Source: CAYZRY01 sp964481005 (GTDB lineage: Bacteria; Bacillota_I; Bacilli_A; RF39; UBA660). Taken from it: DNA of 64,000 nucleotides. The translations under genes were made by a program, and so were the position numbers. Shown here in pieces: positions 1 to 8,866 of this stretch. The stretch is from NCBI GenBank assembly GCA_964481005.1, contig CAYZRY010000001.1, forward strand, positions 31,548-95,547, written 5' to 3'. The notes below the pieces were generated by a model. It saw nothing but the letters and a program-made list of their open reading frames with translations. It did not search any database and had not been told where the DNA came from. Every line of letters begins with the position of its first letter. Position 1 is the stretch's first letter.

Positions 1-2138
1 TCTTCAGAGAAATAATTGTCAATCAAAAAGTACCAGGTGGAGGAAGACATACTTTAGCTAGATCTAATATAACTTCGATTCCTAGTACTCATTTTAGAAC
101 AACTGATGAGATGCTAAGTGACTTTGCTTTTATTGAAGAACAGTTAAGAAATGAAATAATTATTACTAATCCTAATAAACTAGCCGATATGTGTAAGATA
201 ATCGAAGTTATTCCTGATACTAAGGGAATACCATTTTCACCGATTATTGAAAACAGTCGAGAGACAACTAAGGAGTTAGTCTATAACAAAGCTCATCAAA
301 TATATGGTGAAACACTTCCTAAGATTGTTGAAGATAGAATTAGTGGAGAACTTGAAGGTATCTTTAAGGGTGGCTTTGATGTCATTTACTTAATTGCTCA
401 AAAGCTTGTTAAAAAGAGTAATGATGATGGTTACCTAGTTGGATCTCGTGGTTCGGTGGGATCATCATTTGTTGCATATTTAATGGGAGTTTCGGAGGTT
501 AATCCGATCGAAGCTCACTATGCTTGTCCGTCTTGTCAGCATTCTATTTTTGAAGAAGATGGCAAAATGTTGTCATTCACTTACTCAAGTGGATATGACT
601 TGCCAGAAAAGAAATGTCCTAAATGCGGAACAGTTATGAACCGTGATGGTCACGATATGCCGTTTGCGACTTTCCTTGGTTTTAAAGCTGATAAAGTTCC
701 GGATATCGATTTGAACTTCTCTGGTGAATATCAGTGGAAAGCTCATGAATATACAAAGGAACTGTTTGGAATAGATAATGTCTTTAGAGCAGGTACTACG
801 GGAACAGTTGCTGATAAAACAGCTTATGGCTTTGTCAAAGGTTACTGTGAAGATAAAGGTATCGAAATGCGTCAAGCTGAGATAGAAAGATTAGCCGCTG
901 GGGTAACCGGTGTCAAACGTACAACTGGTCAACATCCTGGAGGAATAGTCGTTGTTCCTAATTATAAAGAAATATATGACTTTACACCTTTCCAATATCC
1001 AGCAGGTGATAAAAATTCACTTTGGCGTACAACTCACTTTGATTATCATGCTATCGAAGAATGTCTATTAAAACTAGATATACTTGGTCATGATGATCCG
1101 ACTGTTTTAAAAATATTGCAGGATTTATCTGGTATCGATGTTACTAAACTTGATGTAGCAGATCCAAAAGTTATCAGTTTGTTTACTTCGACCGAAGCCC
1201 TTGGTGTTAAAGCAGATGATATCGATTGTGAAATTGGTGTCCTTGGACTGCCAGAGTTTGGAACAGATAATACTATCAACATGCTACTAGATACTAAACC
1301 TAAAGATTTTGCCGGTCTTGTCAAAATTTCCGGACTATCTCATGGAACTGATGTTTGGGCAGGAAATGCTTCGGATTTAATCAAGAATGAAATAGTCACA
1401 TTCGACCAGGTAATTGGATGTCGTGATGATATCATGGTATACTTGATTAAACATGGCATGGATTCACTCGATGCTTTCAAGATTATGGAATTCGTCCGTA
1501 AAGGAAAAGCAAGTAAGGAAAAAGAAGAGTGGGCAAAGTGGACTGAAAAAATGCGAGCAAGTAAAATACCAGAGTGGTATATTGAATCTTGCCACAAAAT
1601 TAAATACATGTTCCCTAAAGCTCATGCTTGTGCCTATGTTATCAGTGCCTTGCGTATAGCTTGGTTCAAGGTCTATCATCCGCTTTGGTACTATGCAGCT
1701 TATTTCTCAGTAAGAACTACTGATTTTGATATTGAATCGATGATTAAAGGTTACAATGCTATCAAGATTAAAATAGCCGAGATAGCAGCCAAAGGCTACG
1801 AAGCTAGCAATAAAGATGCTGGTATTCTTGTTGGACTTAGATGTGCTCAAGAAGCAACGGCTAGAGGAATTAAATTTGCACCAGTCAGTCTAGAAAAGAG
1901 TCATCCAAATCGTTTTGTCATCGAAAATGAAACAACTCTTATTCCATCGTTTAACACAATCGAAGGATTGGGTGTAACTGTTGCTAATGCAATAGCCGAA
2001 GAACGTGAGAAAAGACCGTTTATTAGTATCGAAGACTTACAAAAGAGAGCCAAAGTATCGAGCACACTACTTGAAAAAATGCGCCTTATGGGAATGCTCG
2101 ACGGACTTCCTGAATCAAGTCAATTAAGTTTATTTTAA
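1..2138 (+). CDS. polC: DNA polymerase III alpha subunit, PolC type (3' part of gene)
   Basis: Replicative DNA polymerase of low-GC Gram-positives; only the C-terminal ~712 residues are in the window, read from base 3 without an interrupting stop. The visible part holds the palm and active-site segment (PDIDLNFSGEYQ), the GSRGSVGSSF stretch, and a cysteine cluster with two CxxC-type pairs (CPSC and CPKC) between them, which is the zinc-binding insertion typical of PolC and absent from DnaE. The N-terminal OB domain, PHP domain and 3'-5' exonuclease lie upstream of base 1. An internal ATG at 111 is not the start, because coding similarity to PolC continues upstream of it (FREIIVNQK, RSNITSIP). 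The gene ends with TAA, and a putative lipoprotein gene follows 8 bp later. Identification is secure. Confidence 0.95.
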   Translation, partial: FREIIVNQKVPGGGRHTLARSNITSIPSTHFRTTDEMLSDFAFIEEQLRNEIIITNPNKLADMCKIIEVIPDTKGIPFSPIIENSRETTKELVYNKAHQIYGETLPKIVEDRISGELEGIFKGGFDVIYLIAQKLVKKSNDDGYLVGSRGSVGSSFVAYLMGVSEVNPIEAHYACPSCQHSIFEEDGKMLSFTYSSGYDLPEKKCPKCGTVMNRDGHDMPFATFLGFKADKVPDIDLNFSGEYQWKAHEYTKELFGIDNVFRAGTTGTVADKTAYGFVKGYCEDKGIEMRQAEIERLAAGVTGVKRTTGQHPGGIVVVPNYKEIYDFTPFQYPAGDKNSLWRTTHFDYHAIEECLLKLDILGHDDPTVLKILQDLSGIDVTKLDVADPKVISLFTSTEALGVKADDIDCEIGVLGLPEFGTDNTINMLLDTKPKDFAGLVKISGLSHGTDVWAGNASDLIKNEIVTFDQVIGCRDDIMVYLIKHGMDSLDAFKIMEFVRKGKASKEKEEWAKWTEKMRASKIPEWYIESCHKIKYMFPKAHACAYVISALRIAWFKVYHPLWYYAAYFSVRTTDFDIESMIKGYNAIKIKIAEIAAKGYEASNKDAGILVGLRCAQEATARGIKFAPVSLEKSHPNRFVIENETTLIPSFNTIEGLGVTVANAIAEEREKRPFISIEDLQKRAKVSSTLLEKMRLMGMLDGLPESSQLSLF

Positions 2139-2146
2139 GGAGTAGT

Positions 2147-2620
2147 ATGAAAAAGATATTATTGATTGTCATAATGATTTTTGTCGTTGCTTGTACCAAG
2201 CAAAATGTTTTCACGCCGTCACAAAACAAAGAAAAGATTAAACAAGTAGATTATTTTGAGTTTAATTTTGGTAGTGAAGACGAAGGTTTTTACGAATACA
2301 TTATCAAAGAAGATCAATATTATCGTCTAACAATTAGCACTAGTGGTAATGTTAAAACACATTACGCTATCGATAAATATATCAAAGAGAAAGATGTCAA
2401 TGAACTTAGTAAATTAGTTCACGATTTATCTTTGATTAAATGGAATAACTATAATGAACGTGGTGGTAACGATGCAGCGGGAAAATCTTTCAACCTGCGC
2501 ATCGCTTTTCGCGATAACTCATATATTGGAGCTAAAGGATTTATGAAGTTTCCAGATGACTATGAAGAAAAAAGTCAAAAAATAATTAAATTTTTAGATA
2601 ATTTAAGTAAAAAAGTATAA
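2147..2620 (+). CDS. Small putative lipoprotein of unknown function
   Basis: A 157-residue protein with a short hydrophobic leader ending in a lipobox-like VVAC, so Cys16 is probably lipidated and the protein anchored to the outer face of the membrane. The mature part is hydrophilic, with no motif I recognise; it has alternating charged and aromatic segments such as FEFNFGSEDEGFYEY. An AAGGAG-like sequence 5-6 bp upstream supports the ATG. It sits between polC and dnaG, 8 bp after polC, and is probably co-transcribed with them, but this context does not indicate a function. The lipoprotein call rests on the leader alone; the function is unknown. Confidence 0.7.
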   Translation: MKKILLIVIMIFVVACTKQNVFTPSQNKEKIKQVDYFEFNFGSEDEGFYEYIIKEDQYYRLTISTSGNVKTHYAIDKYIKEKDVNELSKLVHDLSLIKWNNYNERGGNDAAGKSFNLRIAFRDNSYIGAKGFMKFPDDYEEKSQKIIKFLDNLSKKV

Positions 2621-2643
2621 TATATATTGATGAGGGCTTGTGT

Positions 2644-4371
2644 ATGGCAAATCAAGAGACCATTAATGAAATTAGATCGAAGATTGACTTAGTCGATTTT
2701 ATCGGAGAATACGTACCTTTAGTTCAAAAAGGAAAGAACTATTTTGGGGTATGTCCTTTTCATAATGATACAAATCCTTCGCTTAGTGTCAGTCGTGAAA
2801 AACAAATTTACAAATGTTTCTCTTGTGGTGCAAGTGGTAACGTCTATACCTTTCTAATGGATTATGATCATATCGATTTTCCGACAGCCCTAAGTATCTT
2901 GGGACGTAAAGCAGGAGTCGATGTCGCTGACAATTCGGTGGGTCTTAAAACAAGTAAATATTCTAAGTATTATGAGATATATAATTTTGCTAGCAAGTAT
3001 TTTCAAAATAATTTAAATACCCCGTCTGGTTCAAGAGCTAGAGCTTATTTGAATAATCGTGGCATAGACGATGAAACAATCAAAGAGTTTGAAATAGGTT
3101 TATCTCTTAGCGAAAAAGATGCCCTAACTAAAATATTTAAAGATAAAGAATATAACTTAGTTGAACTAGAAAATATTGGTTTAATTGCTGATGGACATGA
3201 TATGTACATCAATCGTATTATGTTTCCACTATACGATCCAAGCGGCAATGCTGTCGGTTTTTCTGGTCGCATTTATGATGATAGTAAAGATAATAAATAT
3301 GTTAATACCAAAGAGACGGTTATCTTTAAAAAGGGACAGTGTCTATACAATTATCATCAAGCCAAAGACCATGCTCGCAAAGAGCGACATGTCATTTTAG
3401 TCGAAGGATTCATGGACGTAATTAGACTTTCGACAATAGGTTACAAGAACGTTGTAGCCTTAATGGGTACAGCAATGACTAGTGAGCAAGTCAGTCTGTT
3501 AAAAAAACTATCACCTAATGTCTTACTTATGCTAGATGGTGATAACGCTGGACAAAATGCAAGTTTATCAATTGGTGAAATGCTCGAAAAAGAAAACGTC
3601 AATGTCAAAGTAGCTTTGCTTAAGGATGATGATGACCCTGATACTTTCATTGTCAAAAATGGCAAAGAACGTTTTAACTCACTTGTTGAATCAGCAATTG
3701 ATTTCTATGATTTCAAAGTAGCTAATATGCGTAAAGATGTCAATTTTGATAACGACATTTCCCTGGCTGCATATGTCGATAAAGTACTCAAGGAAAGTAT
3801 CTCAATAAACGATGAACTGCGCCTGGAGATAATCCTTAAAAAACTTGCAAAAGAATCGAATATAAGTTATAATACACTGGAAAAACGTTTGCAAGAATAT
3901 AAAAAGAGTCAAAAACCTGAGACTAAAATAGTCGCTGAGCAGAAGACTAAAAAAGATAATCTTAGCAAATATGATAAAGCAGCATACGGACTTATACATG
4001 CAATGTTAAACAGTGAAACTGCCATTGCTAAATACAAGAGTGCCAATGTGCAAATGACTAGTAAAGTTCTAAAGGGATTAGCCGATGAGATTTGTTATTA
4101 TCAAAATAAATTCGGGAATGTAAATGAAGCAGACTTTTACTCGTATTTGCAAAATCAAGATGATTTATTAGAAATGTATAATAAAGTAGTTGCAGAGAAT
4201 TTTGATTTTCCAATCACTGATCAATTGGTAGATGATTTAATCGGAGTAATTGATGAATATGTAAAGAGGCAAGAAGTATCACGCCTAAAGAAATTAATTG
4301 AAGAAGAACAAGATCCGATTGAGAAGGCAAAAATCAGTGATAAGATAAGAAGATTGAGAATAGGGGAGTAG
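2644..4371 (+). CDS. dnaG: DNA primase
   Basis: Makes RNA primers at the replication fork. From the chosen start the protein has 575 residues, usual for DnaG. The CHC2 zinc finger is at the N-terminus (Cys37, His40, Cys58, Cys61). The TOPRIM catalytic core follows, with EGFMD at about 254-258 and the metal-binding DGDNAG at about 298-303. The C-terminal ~150 residues form the helical helicase-binding region and are poorly conserved. I prefer ATG 2644 to the in-frame TTG at 2638, because the GAGG at 2632-2635 is 8 bp from the ATG and only 2 bp from the TTG. rpoD starts 1 bp after the stop, giving the dnaG-rpoD macromolecular synthesis arrangement typical of Bacillota. Confidence 0.97.
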   Translation: MANQETINEIRSKIDLVDFIGEYVPLVQKGKNYFGVCPFHNDTNPSLSVSREKQIYKCFSCGASGNVYTFLMDYDHIDFPTALSILGRKAGVDVADNSVGLKTSKYSKYYEIYNFASKYFQNNLNTPSGSRARAYLNNRGIDDETIKEFEIGLSLSEKDALTKIFKDKEYNLVELENIGLIADGHDMYINRIMFPLYDPSGNAVGFSGRIYDDSKDNKYVNTKETVIFKKGQCLYNYHQAKDHARKERHVILVEGFMDVIRLSTIGYKNVVALMGTAMTSEQVSLLKKLSPNVLLMLDGDNAGQNASLSIGEMLEKENVNVKVALLKDDDDPDTFIVKNGKERFNSLVESAIDFYDFKVANMRKDVNFDNDISLAAYVDKVLKESISINDELRLEIILKKLAKESNISYNTLEKRLQEYKKSQKPETKIVAEQKTKKDNLSKYDKAAYGLIHAMLNSETAIAKYKSANVQMTSKVLKGLADEICYYQNKFGNVNEADFYSYLQNQDDLLEMYNKVVAENFDFPITDQLVDDLIGVIDEYVKRQEVSRLKKLIEEEQDPIEKAKISDKIRRLRIGE

Positions 4372-4372
4372 A

Positions 4373-5464
4373 ATGTTAGATTTAATTAAAACTATTGATG
4401 AGCGAAAAGCAGACCTGATTAAAAAGGGTAAAGAAAATGGTTTTGTAACTTATGAAGAAATAGCGGATGAGTTAAAGGGACTAGATGTCGATAGTGATAC
4501 ACTTGATGATTTATACAATGCGTTAGTTGATAACCAAATTGATGTTATCTCTGATTCAGCGGATAATGATGTCAAGGAAAGTGAAACTCCGGAAGAAATA
4601 GTGGTCGAAGATTTAACTTTTTCTAAGGATATTAAAATCAATGACCCAGTTAGAATGTACTTGAAAGAAATTGGACGAATTAATCTTTTGACAACTGAAG
4701 AAGAATTCGAATATGCTAGATTAGCTGGAGATGGTGATGAACGTGCTAAACAGATGTTGGCCGAGTCAAACCTTCGTCTAGTTGTCAGTATTGCTAAAAG
4801 ATATGTTGGACGTGGAATGTTATTCCTAGATCTAATTCAAGAAGGTAATATTGGACTTATGAAAGCTGTTGAAAAGTTTGACTTTTCTAAAGGGTTTAAG
4901 TTTTCAACTTATGCTACTTGGTGGATACGTCAAGCGATAACAAGAGCTATTGCTGACCAAGCTAGAACTATCAGAGTTCCAGTACATATGGTCGAAACAA
5001 TCAATAAGTTAGCACGTGTTCAGCGTCAGTTAACACAGGAATTAAACCGTGAACCAAGCGATGATGAGCTTGCTAAGAAACTTGGAATTACAGTTGAGAA
5101 GGTCAGAGAAATATATAAGATTTCACAAGATCCAGTCTCACTTGAAACACCAATTGGTGAAGAAGATGATTCACATCTTGGAGACTTTATCAAAGATGTA
5201 AATACTATGTCACCAGAAGAATATACAACAATGGAAATGCTTAAAAATGAACTTTCAGATGTCCTACTTACTTTGACTGATAGAGAAGAAAAAGTTTTAC
5301 GCCTTCGCTTCGGACTAGATGATGGACAATGTTTAACTCTTGAAGAAGTTGGTCAAATTTTTGGAGTAACGCGTGAGCGTATTCGTCAGATTGAAGCCAA
5401 AGCGCTAAGAAAGCTTAGACATCCATCTAGAAGTAGAAAACTTAAGGATTTTCTAATCGACTAA
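4373..5464 (+). CDS. rpoD: RNA polymerase primary sigma factor (SigA/RpoD)
   Basis: Housekeeping sigma factor that directs RNA polymerase to the TTGACA/TATAAT promoters seen throughout this window. The protein has 363 residues, about the size of Bacillus SigA. Region 1.2 (NDPVRMYLKEIGRI), region 2 with the -10 recognition helix (FSTYATWWIRQAITRAIADQ), region 3 and region 4 with the -35 helix-turn-helix (LEEVGQIFGVTRERIRQIE) are in order. The N-terminal ~80 residues are a short acidic region 1.1. It follows dnaG by 1 bp and overlaps trmK by one base (TAATG), so the three genes form one unit ending at the terminator at 6081. Confidence 0.97.
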   Translation: MLDLIKTIDERKADLIKKGKENGFVTYEEIADELKGLDVDSDTLDDLYNALVDNQIDVISDSADNDVKESETPEEIVVEDLTFSKDIKINDPVRMYLKEIGRINLLTTEEEFEYARLAGDGDERAKQMLAESNLRLVVSIAKRYVGRGMLFLDLIQEGNIGLMKAVEKFDFSKGFKFSTYATWWIRQAITRAIADQARTIRVPVHMVETINKLARVQRQLTQELNREPSDDELAKKLGITVEKVREIYKISQDPVSLETPIGEEDDSHLGDFIKDVNTMSPEEYTTMEMLKNELSDVLLTLTDREEKVLRLRFGLDDGQCLTLEEVGQIFGVTRERIRQIEAKALRKLRHPSRSRKLKDFLID

Positions 5465-6108
5465 TGATATCAAAAAGATTAAAATCCTTGGCTAACCATG
5501 CCAAGGATTCTATGTTTATATTGGATGTCGGCTGTGATCATGGGCTGCTAAGTATTCATTTAGCCCAAGCAGGCAAAAAGTTGATTGCTTCAGATATTGC
5601 CAAAGAACCACTAGAAGTAGCTAGAAGAAATATCAAACGAGCAGGACTTGATAATATTCAAGTAGTTTTAGCTCCAGGCTTAAAAGCCATCGATGAAAAA
5701 GTTGATACAGTCATCATCGCTGGAATGGGTAATGCGACAATGCAAAATATTATCGAAGAAGATTATCATCTTCTAAAAAGTGTCAATAAATTGATTGTTT
5801 CACCACATACAGAAGTCGCAGACTTTCGCAAATATATAACCAATAAAGGTTTTTATATAACTGATGAAGAAGTAGTCTATGATAAAGGTAAATACTATAC
5901 CATCATTGTTTTAGAAAAGGGCAGTCGCAGTTATAGTGAAAAAGAGTTATTTCTTGGGCCAGTACTGATGAAAGAAAAAACTAAAACTTATTTAGAATAT
6001 TGTCAGCAAGAGTTACTAAATAAAAGAAAAATTTTAGATAAATACGATGCTAAAAATAAAGAGTTAATCGAAGAAGTAAAAAGACTTGAGGAATTAATAA
6101 ATTCCTAA
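5464..6108 (+). CDS. trmK: tRNA (adenine(22)-N(1))-methyltransferase
   Basis: Class I SAM-dependent methyltransferase of the TrmK (YqfN) family, which makes m1A22 in tRNA. The SAM-binding motif I is ILDVGCDHGLLSIHLA at about residues 19-34, followed by ASDIAKEPLEVAR, with a catalytic-loop-like IIAGMGNATM further on. The C-terminal third is a helical coiled-coil-like tail, as in the family. At 214 residues it is of normal length. Its ATG overlaps the rpoD stop in TAATG, the same rpoD-trmK neighbourhood as in Bacillus. The stop codon lies inside the stem of the terminator that ends the operon. Confidence 0.92.
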   Translation: MISKRLKSLANHAKDSMFILDVGCDHGLLSIHLAQAGKKLIASDIAKEPLEVARRNIKRAGLDNIQVVLAPGLKAIDEKVDTVIIAGMGNATMQNIIEEDYHLLKSVNKLIVSPHTEVADFRKYITNKGFYITDEEVVYDKGKYYTIIVLEKGSRSYSEKELFLGPVLMKEKTKTYLEYCQQELLNKRKILDKYDAKNKELIEEVKRLEELINS

Positions 6109-6118
6109 GTCTTTTTTT
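6081..6118 (+). terminator. Rho-independent terminator of the dnaG-rpoD-trmK unit
   Basis: The arms 6081-6095 (AAGACTTGAGGAATT) and 6100-6113 (AATTCCTAAGTCTT) form a long hairpin with an AATA loop, followed by T7. The trmK stop codon (6106-6108) is part of the 3' arm. Confidence 0.9.
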
Positions 6119-6195
6119 ATGTCAATGAATAGTAATTTTTAACTATTATTTTTTATAAAGGGTGGTATAATTATATATAATAGAGGTGGTTTAGT

Positions 6196-7878
6196 TTGAA
6201 GAAACAAGGTTTTACTTTAATTGAAGTAATTGGTGTAGTAGTAATCATTGGTTTAGTTCTTATGATTGTTTTTCCTACGCTTTCTAAACTTATGTTAAAT
6301 AATAATACTAAGAAGTTTGATAATTATTACATGATGATTGAAGAGGCATCTAAAGTATATGCCGGAACACTTAAAGATAAGATGGGACCAGCAACACAAA
6401 ATGGTTGTGCTGAGTTTACCTTGACTGATTTAGTTAGTAGGGACTACATCAAAGAATATAAAGATAAGAGAACTACTTGTAGTATAACTTCGACTAAGAT
6501 AAGAGTTAAAAATACTAGAGGTAAGATTGAAACATTTTTTAAACTTAAATGTTCTGATCAAGTTCCTAGTACTAGCGATTATATTAAAGGAGTAGATGAT
6601 GTAGCTAACTGTATTGCTTACACTAAAAATGAAGCTAATACTTTGTATAATGCTGTCAAAGTAAATAGTGCTCAAACAACTAGAGATGTAAATGTAGTAT
6701 ATATTACCAATGATCCAGTTAAGGCTTTAAATAAATACTTATACTATTCTGGTGGTCTTTGGCAAATTGTCAGCTATGACGAGTTGCAAGAAACAGTCAA
6801 GGTCTTAAGTCTAGATTACACTGCAGCTCTTCCGTTTAATGCTAAACAAAATAATAATTATGTTGGAAGTACTATTTCAAAATGGCTTGAAAATGTCTAT
6901 TTACCAACCTTAAAAAATCATGAAGAGTATCTGACAATCAGTAATTATGATACAACCCCTAGTGCAAACTTTGATTTACCGACTGCTACTAATCCAGCCA
7001 AAGTAGTCAAGTCAAAAATTGGACTATTAAGTGCTTATGAAGCTCGTAAGATTAAACATCCAACAGGAAGTGGAATACTAAATCGTTGGACTTTGAGTGA
7101 GGGAGCAGCCGGAACAAACGTAGCCTTTACTCAGGATAATATGAACTTATTTGATAAGCTATCTCACAGTTATGGAATGGTTATTCCTGTTATTACTTTT
7201 GCTGCTGATGTTGAATTGTTAAAGGGAACAGGAACACAAGCCGATCCATATATAATTGAACCAGATTACAAAGGGGAAAAAGGTCAAACTATCGATAGTA
7301 GACCAGCTGGAGAATATGTTTATCTTAATTATGGAGGAGCAAATGCAGCCTTTAGAATAATGGGTAAAGACGTCGATGGTAACGTCAGAGTTAATCGTTA
7401 TACTGGAACTGCTATGAAATTTGATGAGACTACTTTTGATTTTTCAAGTAGTGATATACAGCAATATTTAAATACGACTGAATATAATAAATTCTCTGCC
7501 GCAGCTAAAACACTACTAGTCGATGGATATTTCTGTAATGACGTTATAAATGATACAATCATGAAAACTAACGATTCATTCTTTACAACAACTTGTACTG
7601 ATCCAGGTAAAGTTAAAATGTATAAAGTAGGACTTTTCAGAGTAGGGGAGCTTTATTCACAACAGGGACTTACTCAAAAAATATGGACCTTAAATCCTAA
7701 TAATGCTTCGCCTGATCAATTTGGTTCAACTATCAATGTCATAAATGGTGACTATACTGTCACTCCAGAACTAGTCAACAATGTGTCTATTAGTTACAAT
7801 ATCGTCGTAACTATCAATAAAGCCGCTTTAATTGATAGTGGTGAAGGTACTAAAACATCACCGTATGTTATAAAATAA
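6196..7878 (+). CDS. Very large prepilin-like protein with duplicated C-terminal module
   Basis: A 560-residue protein starting with a type IV prepilin leader, KKQG then FTLIEV followed by a hydrophobic helix (about residues 5-28). A prepilin peptidase would cut between the Gly and Phe. Typical pilins and competence pseudopilins have 100-200 residues. Here the pilin stub (to about 115, one likely disulphide domain) is followed by two related modules: each has a YSGGLWQI-like or YGGANAAFRI-like core and ends in a GxGTxxxPYxI segment (GTGTQADPYII; GEGTKTSPYVI at the extreme C-terminus). The start is TTG 6196, with GAGGTGG 6-7 bp upstream. It is a monocistronic unit between a terminator and the valS T-box. 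No pilus assembly genes are nearby, so its role (surface fibre tip, adhesin or DNA uptake) is unknown. Confidence 0.8.
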   Translation: MKKQGFTLIEVIGVVVIIGLVLMIVFPTLSKLMLNNNTKKFDNYYMMIEEASKVYAGTLKDKMGPATQNGCAEFTLTDLVSRDYIKEYKDKRTTCSITSTKIRVKNTRGKIETFFKLKCSDQVPSTSDYIKGVDDVANCIAYTKNEANTLYNAVKVNSAQTTRDVNVVYITNDPVKALNKYLYYSGGLWQIVSYDELQETVKVLSLDYTAALPFNAKQNNNYVGSTISKWLENVYLPTLKNHEEYLTISNYDTTPSANFDLPTATNPAKVVKSKIGLLSAYEARKIKHPTGSGILNRWTLSEGAAGTNVAFTQDNMNLFDKLSHSYGMVIPVITFAADVELLKGTGTQADPYIIEPDYKGEKGQTIDSRPAGEYVYLNYGGANAAFRIMGKDVDGNVRVNRYTGTAMKFDETTFDFSSSDIQQYLNTTEYNKFSAAAKTLLVDGYFCNDVINDTIMKTNDSFFTTTCTDPGKVKMYKVGLFRVGELYSQQGLTQKIWTLNPNNASPDQFGSTINVINGDYTVTPELVNNVSISYNIVVTINKAALIDSGEGTKTSPYVIK

Positions 7879-7879
7879 C

Positions 7880-7908
7880 TTTACAAACAAGGCTTATTTG
7901 TATATAAT
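7880..7908 (+). promoter_or_regulatory. Promoter of the T-box/valS operon
   Basis: TTTACA (7880-7885), a 17-bp spacer and TATAAT (7903-7908) stand immediately upstream of the T-box leader; the -35 begins right after the stop of the prepilin-like gene. Confidence 0.75.
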
Positions 7909-7914
7909 TACTCT

Positions 7915-8112
7915 AGAACTTTGATCTTGAGGGGTCATGCAGTAATTTTAAAGAGACTGGGTGTTTGGTGTAAACCTAGAAATGAGAGCATGATTTGTAG
8001 CAAGGGAGTTGAAAGACTGAGCTTAGTAAGTTTTTCCGGTAATGCGTTATAGTAAAGAGAAGTAATTAAGGTGGTACCACGATCATTCGTCCTTTGGGAT
8101 GAATGATTTTTA
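7915..8112 (+). promoter_or_regulatory. T-box leader, valine specifier (GTA)
   Basis: A tRNA-sensing leader that reads through its terminator when uncharged tRNA-Val binds. The conserved T-box element is AATTAAGGTGGTACCACG at 8064-8081, and the terminator stem with T-run is at 8082-8112. Stem I can be drawn: base helix 7917-7922 with 8005-8010, CTTG 7926-7929 with CAAG 8001-8004, TCATGC 7935-7940 with GCATGA 7988-7993, and an apical loop holding GGTGTAA. The 3' side of the specifier loop is TTTGTAG (7994-8000), placing codon GTA (Val) at 7997-7999. This agrees with valS being the second gene of the operon. The folding was done by eye. Confidence 0.92.
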
Positions 8113-8125
8113 TTTGGAGGAAATA

Positions 8126-8866
8126 GTGTTATACGAAGAATTAGAGAAGAAGTTTGATGAATATGTCAGTAGTTACAATTTGAGCCAGAAACACGTTGCT
8201 TTAAAAAATGTTCATACTCACGAGGTAGCCAAGGTAATGAATTTACTTTGTGAAAAACTAAAGTTAAATGAAAGAGATAGATACTTAGCTTTGGTAATTG
8301 CTTTCTTCCATGATGCTGGAAGATTTCCTCAGTTAATTGAAACAGGCAGCTATTCAGATTTTAATTACAATCATGCAATAAAATCATGTGAAGTAATTGC
8401 TGAAAGAAATGTTTTAGAAGAGCTCGGTTTAAATGAAGAAGAAAAAACTCTAGTAAACAGGGCAATCTTTAACCACAATCGTCTATATCTAGAAGAAGAT
8501 TTAAATGAGCGAGAAAAGCTCTTTAGTAAAATGATTAGAGATGCCGATAAGATTGATATCTTTAGAGTAGCAGTCGATAATTTTAGAGATTATTTTGATG
8601 ATGATCCTAGTCCTAAAGTAATGGAGGACTTCCTACTAGAGAAATCGATAGATAGTAACGATATAAATAATCAAGCAGATAAAATTATGCAACGTTTAGC
8701 ATTTCTATACGACATAAATTTTAAAGAAAGTTTTGAAATATTATCTGAAAATAAGTATTTTATACTTTATGTTGAAGACATCAAATACAATGAAAATAAA
8801 ATAGAATCATATAATAAAGTAATGAGTAAAACATTAACTTACTATGAAGGGAGAATACTATGTTAG
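8126..8866 (+). CDS. HD-domain hydrolase
   Basis: A protein of the HD phosphohydrolase superfamily with metal-binding residues in HTHEVAKV (first His), FFHDAGRF (the HD pair) and a later Asp (RDADKIDIF), about 246 residues. Such proteins usually hydrolyse phosphate esters of nucleotides; the substrate here is not known. I choose GTG 8126, 5 bp after GGAGG at 8116-8120. An in-frame ATG at 8099 lies within the T-box terminator hairpin and has no ribosome site. It is the first gene after the valine T-box and overlaps valS by 7 bp, so its expression is tied to valyl-tRNA supply, which hints at a link with translation or starvation but proves nothing. Confidence 0.85.
   Translation: MLYEELEKKFDEYVSSYNLSQKHVALKNVHTHEVAKVMNLLCEKLKLNERDRYLALVIAFFHDAGRFPQLIETGSYSDFNYNHAIKSCEVIAERNVLEELGLNEEEKTLVNRAIFNHNRLYLEEDLNEREKLFSKMIRDADKIDIFRVAVDNFRDYFDDDPSPKVMEDFLLEKSIDSNDINNQADKIMQRLAFLYDINFKESFEILSENKYFILYVEDIKYNENKIESYNKVMSKTLTYYEGRILC

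Noticed and set aside
585..1679. Minus-strand open frames inside polC (several of 70-118 codons)
   Set aside because: They mirror the coding frame of polC, lack ribosome sites and have low-quality, Ser/Phe-rich composition; the same holds for other antisense frames inside nusA, infB, secA and ppdK.
8099..8125. ATG 8099 as the HD gene start
   Set aside because: It lies inside the T-box terminator hairpin with no ribosome site; GTG 8126 follows GGAGG by 5 bp.
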